Assembly: GCF_009765365.1 (NCBI RefSeq)
Contig: NZ_VTOM01000020.1
Span: 55,172 to 119,171, forward strand
DNA length: 64,000 bases
Reading direction: 5' to 3'
Origin: Antarcticirhabdus aurantiaca
GTDB lineage: Bacteria; Pseudomonadota; Alphaproteobacteria; Rhizobiales; Rhizobiaceae
The notes below the pieces were generated by a model. The model ran no database searches. It saw nothing but the letters and a program-made list of their open reading frames with translations, and was not told where the DNA came from. Shown here piece after piece: positions 61,042 to 64,000 of the stretch. A program made the translations under genes and the position numbers. Each line of letters begins with the position of its first letter. Positions within the stretch are counted from its first letter, which is position 1.

Positions 61042-61737
61042 CTACCGATGAACGTCCAGCGACAGCGCCAGCAGGCCGGGCAGCGGCGTCCATAGGCCGG
61101 TCTCGAGGCCGGCCGCGCGCAGCGCCTCGGCCGTCCAGAGATTGCAGCCCCACAGCGCGTTGAAACGCCCCCTCGCCTCGAAGAACCGGCTGAACGGACC
61201 GTAGGCCTCCGGCTGCTCGTCGAGGAGGATCGCGGCGCCCGCATCGTTCTGGGTCAGGCTCGACAGGGCGAAATCGGCCAGGCGCTGCAGTCCCGCCTCG
61301 TCGAGGTCGATCGCGCGCACGCCCGCGGTCTCCGGATCGATCGCGCCGGCCAGCGCGATCCGCAGAACGGCCGCGTCGAGGCCGAAGGAGCGCAACACCG
61401 GCATCGGCCGCAGTTCGTCCCAGGTCGGCGTTTCCACGTAGAAGCTGCGCCCGCCCCGCCCGACGAGGACGTAGGCGACGGCGGGATCGCGGAGCGGCAA
61501 TCCCGCCTCTTCGAGAAAACCGAAGCGGTCGAGGATCCAAGGCTCGGCCGGCAGCGCGAGGTCCGTGTGGATCGCGCTCGACAGGAGGAGCACGCGATGC
61601 GTCCGCTCTCCGGTCGCGACCGCCTCGGGCTGGCGGGGCACGAGAACGCCGAGGATCAGGGCGGCGAGGAGAAGCCCCGCCAGTGCACCGAACCAGGCAC
61701 CGAGGCGCCGCAACCTGCGACCTCGGCCGTTTCTCAC
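61042..61737 (-). CDS. TIGR02117/DUF2459 family protein
   Basis: A 231-residue protein with one N-terminal helix (RLGAWFGALAGLLLAALILG) and a periplasmic domain: LLLSSAIHTDLALPAEPW, YVLVGRGGRSFYVETPTWDE and NALWGCNLWTAEALRAAGL. The conserved His, Asp and Cys suggest a papain-like or NlpC-like catalytic site, untested. Start GTG in a GTGA overlap with the DUF1737 gene. Confidence 0.8.
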   Translation of the reverse strand: MRNGRGRRLRRLGAWFGALAGLLLAALILGVLVPRQPEAVATGERTHRVLLLSSAIHTDLALPAEPWILDRFGFLEEAGLPLRDPAVAYVLVGRGGRSFYVETPTWDELRPMPVLRSFGLDAAVLRIALAGAIDPETAGVRAIDLDEAGLQRLADFALSSLTQNDAGAAILLDEQPEAYGPFSRFFEARGRFNALWGCNLWTAEALRAAGLETGLWTPLPGLLALSLDVHR

Positions 61738-61940
61738 TGCTCCCCGAGCTTCATCTCGGGCGAATAATCCACGCCCTCCACCACCTTCGTCACCGCCTGG
61801 CCGCAGCGCATGGTGCCGCTCGCCGCGTCGAAGGCGTAGGTCGGCGAGCCGTGCAGCTCCCAGCCCTTGGAGAGCGCCAGGGAAACCTTGTGGCAGAAGC
61901 TCGAATCGTCCGGTCCGGACAGGAAGCGGTAGAGTTTCAC
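61734..61940 (-). CDS. DUF1737 domain protein
   Basis: A 68-residue protein made of one DUF1737 domain: KLYRFLSGPDDSSFCHKVSL, then SKGWELHGSPTYAFDAASGT and CGQAVTKVVEG. It starts with GTG; the frame extends upstream but the conserved N-terminus begins here. Overlaps the DUF2459 gene by 4 bp, so the two are coexpressed. Function unknown. Confidence 0.82.
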   Translation of the reverse strand: MKLYRFLSGPDDSSFCHKVSLALSKGWELHGSPTYAFDAASGTMRCGQAVTKVVEGVDYSPEMKLGEQ

Positions 61941-62076
61941 GGACTTCGGCCCCTCCGTTGCGCGCCGCTTCACTTGACCGAGCGCCGTCAACGCCGCAAG
62001 CCGGATTTTGCGCGGCGCCCGCCGGAATGCTATCGGCGGATCACGCAGACATCGACCGTCGACAAGGAGGCTCCCC

Positions 62077-62682
62077 ATGCAGAAGTTCGACCGCCTGACC
62101 GGCATCGCGGCGCCGCTTCCGATCGTGAACGTCGACACCGACATGATCATCCCGAAGGACTACCTGAAGACGATCAAGCGCACGGGCCTCGGCAAGGGCC
62201 TCTTCGCGGAGCTGCGCTACGAGGCGGACGGGTCGGACAAGCCGGACTTCGTCCTCAACAAGCCGAACTACAAGGGCGCCGAGATCCTGGTCGCCGGCGA
62301 CAATTTCGGCTGCGGATCGTCCCGCGAGCACGCACCCTGGGCGCTTCTCGACTTCGGCATCCGCTGCGTGATCTCCACGAGCTTCGCCGACATCTTCTAC
62401 AACAACTGCTTCAAGAACGGCATCCTGCCGGTTCGCGTCACGCCCGAGCAGCTCGACCTCCTGATGGACGATGCGAGCCGCGGCTCCAACGCGCGCCTGA
62501 CGATCGACCTGGAGAGCCAGACCATCTCCGGCCCCGACGGCGGCACGATCCACTTCGACATCGATCCGTTCCGCAAGCACTGCCTCCTCAACGGCCTCGA
62601 CGACATCGGGCTGACGCTGGAAAAGGCGCCGGCGATCGAGGCCTACGAGCAGAAGCTCGCGGCCGAGCGGCCCTGGGCATGA
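62077..62682 (+). CDS. leuD: 3-isopropylmalate dehydratase small subunit
   Basis: A 201-residue swivel-domain subunit that pairs with LeuC for the second step of leucine synthesis. Motifs: [40 protein letters not shown] and [18 protein letters not shown]. Length normal. AAGGAGG precedes the ATG. leuC is elsewhere, typical for alphaproteobacteria; a RidA-like gene overlaps its end. Confidence 0.96.
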   Translation: MQKFDRLTGIAAPLPIVNVDTDMIIPKDYLKTIKRTGLGKGLFAELRYEADGSDKPDFVLNKPNYKGAEILVAGDNFGCGSSREHAPWALLDFGIRCVISTSFADIFYNNCFKNGILPVRVTPEQLDLLMDDASRGSNARLTIDLESQTISGPDGGTIHFDIDPFRKHCLLNGLDDIGLTLEKAPAIEAYEQKLAAERPWA

Positions 62683-63077
62683 GCGGCGCGCCCGCGGCCC
62701 CGCGCCGGCTGATCTCCTCGGGCTCGCCCTTCGAGCGCGAGGCCGGCTATTCGCGGGCCGTCGTTCAGGGCGACTGGTGCTTCGTCGCCGGCACCACCGG
62801 CTACGACTACGCCGCCATGACCATGCCGGAGCACGTCGACGCGCAGGCCGAGAACGCCCTCGGCACCATCGCCAAGGCGCTCGGCGAGGCCGGCTTCTCG
62901 CCCGCCGACATCGTGCGCGTCACCTATATCATCACCGATCCCGCCTTCGCGCCGGCCGTCTTCGCCGTCACCGGCCGCTGGTTCGGCGAGATCCGCCCGG
63001 CCGCGACCATGCTCGTCGCGGGCCTCATCCGGCCGGAAATGAAGGTCGATATCGAAGCCACCGCCTTTCGCGGCTGA
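62679..63077 (+). CDS. RidA family protein
   Basis: A 132-residue YjgF/YER057c/UK114 (RidA-superfamily) protein: [43 protein letters not shown] (within that span), RVTYIITD and [13 protein letters not shown]. RidA deaminates reactive imines made by PLP enzymes. The arginine that binds the carboxylate in true RidA is not clearly in place, so it may be another Rid subgroup. ATGA overlap with leuD suits protection of branched-chain synthesis from imine damage. Confidence 0.83.
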   Translation: MSGAPAAPRRLISSGSPFEREAGYSRAVVQGDWCFVAGTTGYDYAAMTMPEHVDAQAENALGTIAKALGEAGFSPADIVRVTYIITDPAFAPAVFAVTGRWFGEIRPAATMLVAGLIRPEMKVDIEATAFRG

Positions 63078-63120
63078 CCGCTCTCCCCCGCACGTCCCGC
63101 AATTCCCAGAAGACGACGCC

Positions 63121-63516
63121 ATGGCCAAGCTCATCCACACCATGATCCGGGTCCGCGACGAGGCCCGCTCGCTCGACTTCTACGCCAAGGCCTTCGGGCT
63201 CGGCGTCGCCGGGCGCTACGAGTTCGACCGCTTCACGCTGATCTACCTGTCGAACGACGAGGCCGGCCACGAGCTGGAGCTCACGGTGAACAAGGACCGC
63301 ACGACGGCCTACGATCTCGGGGACGGCTACGGCCACGTCGCCTTCTCGGTGGACGACCTCGACGCCGCCCACGCCGCGTTGGACGCGGCGGGCCTGTCGC
63401 CGAAGGACATCAGGTCCCTCACCCATCCCGACCTCGGCACGGCCCGCTTCTTCTTCGTCGAGGATCCGGACGGCTACAAGATCGAAGTCCTCCAGCGCGG
63501 CGGCCGATACCTGTAA
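63121..63516 (+). CDS. lactoylglutathione lyase-like VOC protein
   Basis: A 131-residue vicinal-oxygen-chelate protein similar to glyoxalase I: KLIHTMIRVRDEARSLDFYA, ELELTVNKDR, YGHVAFSVDDLDAAHAAL and FFVEDPDGYKIEVLQ. Metal ligands His (near the N-terminus), Glu, His and Glu are at the expected places. It would condense methylglyoxal with glutathione. Short intergenic gap after the RidA-like gene; terminator follows. Confidence 0.83.
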   Translation: MAKLIHTMIRVRDEARSLDFYAKAFGLGVAGRYEFDRFTLIYLSNDEAGHELELTVNKDRTTAYDLGDGYGHVAFSVDDLDAAHAALDAAGLSPKDIRSLTHPDLGTARFFFVEDPDGYKIEVLQRGGRYL

Positions 63517-63519
63517 CGA

Positions 63520-63553
63520 CGAAAGCCCGGACGCTCGCGCGTCCGGGCTTTCG
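63520..63553. terminator. bidirectional terminator between gloA-like and mcp genes
   Basis: A 15-bp perfect stem (cgaaagcccggacgc at 63520-63534, complement at 63539-63553) with a 4-nt loop, between convergent genes. The A and T runs in the stem allow function both ways. Confidence 0.8.
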
Positions 63554-63575
63554 ATCGGTCTCGCGTCGTCGGCTG

Positions 63576-64000
63576 TCAGCCGCTCATGCGCTCGAAGCCG
63601 GCATCGTCGTTGCCGCTGTCGCTGTCGAGGTCGAGCGCGACGCCGCGGGAGGATGCTGCCGGGCGGCGCGCCGGCTGGAAGCCGCTCGCCCGCGCCTGAA
63701 GCGCGCGAACGTCCTGGCGAGCCGGAGCGGCAGAGGAAGCCGGGGCCGGCGCAGCGGCACGCGGCATCGGCTGCCGGATCGCGGCAGCCATCGGCGCCTG
63801 CGCGTCGATCCGGAAGAAGCCGGCGCGCTCGTTGAGGGCCTCGGCCTCGGCTGAGAGCTCGCCCGCCGTCGCGGTCATCTCGTTGGCCGCTCCCGCATTC
63901 TGCTGCGTCACCTGGTCGAGCTGCTGGATGGCCTGGTTGATCTGCTCGATGCCGATCGACTGCTCGCGGCAGGCCGCCGAGATCTCGCCCACCAGCTCGG
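63576..64000 (-). CDS. methyl-accepting chemotaxis protein, C-terminal part (runs off the window)
   Basis: The 3' end of a chemotaxis receptor. The visible ~140 residues show the end of the signalling domain (EISAACREQSIGIEQINQAI, QLDQVTQQNAGAANEMTAT) and then an Ala/Pro/Arg-rich tail that ends DAGFERMSG. The start lies beyond 64000. The tail lacks a typical CheR-binding pentapeptide. Confidence 0.88.
   Translation of the reverse strand, partial: ELVGEISAACREQSIGIEQINQAIQQLDQVTQQNAGAANEMTATAGELSAEAEALNERAGFFRIDAQAPMAAAIRQPMPRAAAPAPASSAAPARQDVRALQARASGFQPARRPAASSRGVALDLDSDSGNDDAGFERMSG

Overview
The window is about 64 kb of high-GC chromosome from an alphaproteobacterium, most likely a member of the Hyphomicrobiales (Rhizobiales). 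This rests on the separate F0 operon with b and b' subunits, the aa3-type COX subunit IV next to the pnt genes, the DUF4164-zapA pair, DUF992 and DUF1737 proteins, an HWE-family histidine kinase and an speF-type leader upstream of a group IV decarboxylase. A protein of the 'H4MPT-linked C1 transfer pathway' family suggests a methylotroph or facultative methylotroph. No tRNA, rRNA, CRISPR array, IS element or prophage was seen; almost everything is host-type housekeeping or catabolic coding sequence.

Layout. 0-8.7 kb (all minus): a B12-binding radical SAM protein and a second cis-prenyltransferase, a membrane protein with a winged-helix regulator, then heterotetrameric sarcosine oxidase soxBDAG. 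8.9-14.3 kb: a PhnA-like membrane protein, rpsU, a TPR lipoprotein and the F0 operon atpI-B-E-F'-F. 14.4-18.6 kb: a DUF992 protein, a decayed proton-translocating transhydrogenase operon (pntAA internally deleted, pntAB intact, pntB deleted and frameshifted), COX subunit IV, a PfpI/DJ-1 protein and recX. 18.7-25.1 kb: DUF4424, a ParA-like protein with a degenerate P-loop, a PuuD-like hydrolase, a Ni/Co exporter with a DUF1007 protein, an L,D-transpeptidase and a LysR regulator. 25.2-32 kb: a structured leader plus ornithine/lysine decarboxylase, an acetyltransferase, an HWE sensor kinase, and a PfkB kinase with an IMPase-like phosphatase. 32-38.3 kb: a WD40 protein with a His-rich CobW GTPase, a creatininase-family hydrolase, MarR, LacI with a D-2-hydroxyacid dehydrogenase, and an Inh-like protein. 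38.4-46.6 kb: an acetyltransferase and esterase, zapA/DUF4164, gap, a glycolipid-binding-like protein, an NhaP2-type antiporter whose reading frame runs without a stop into pgk, and an SGNH hydrolase. 46.7-54.4 kb: DUF983, a zinc alcohol dehydrogenase, the divergent HisA-like/H4MPT pair, LysR, creatinase and a zeta-toxin module. 54.4-60.4 kb: a caa3-type oxidase operon with a triheme cytochrome. 60.6-64 kb: a metallopeptidase, DUF2459/DUF1737 genes, leuD, a RidA-like gene, a glyoxalase and the 3' end of a chemotaxis receptor.

How the genes fit together. Creatinase makes sarcosine and urea from creatine, sarcosine oxidase turns sarcosine into glycine plus a C1 unit at the formaldehyde level, and the H4MPT-linked and zinc-ADH genes point to formaldehyde handling, so three separated loci sketch a methylated-amine route. 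The oddest structural observations are the decaying pnt operon, the antiporter-pgk continuous frame, and the cis-prenyltransferase/B12-radical-SAM pair.
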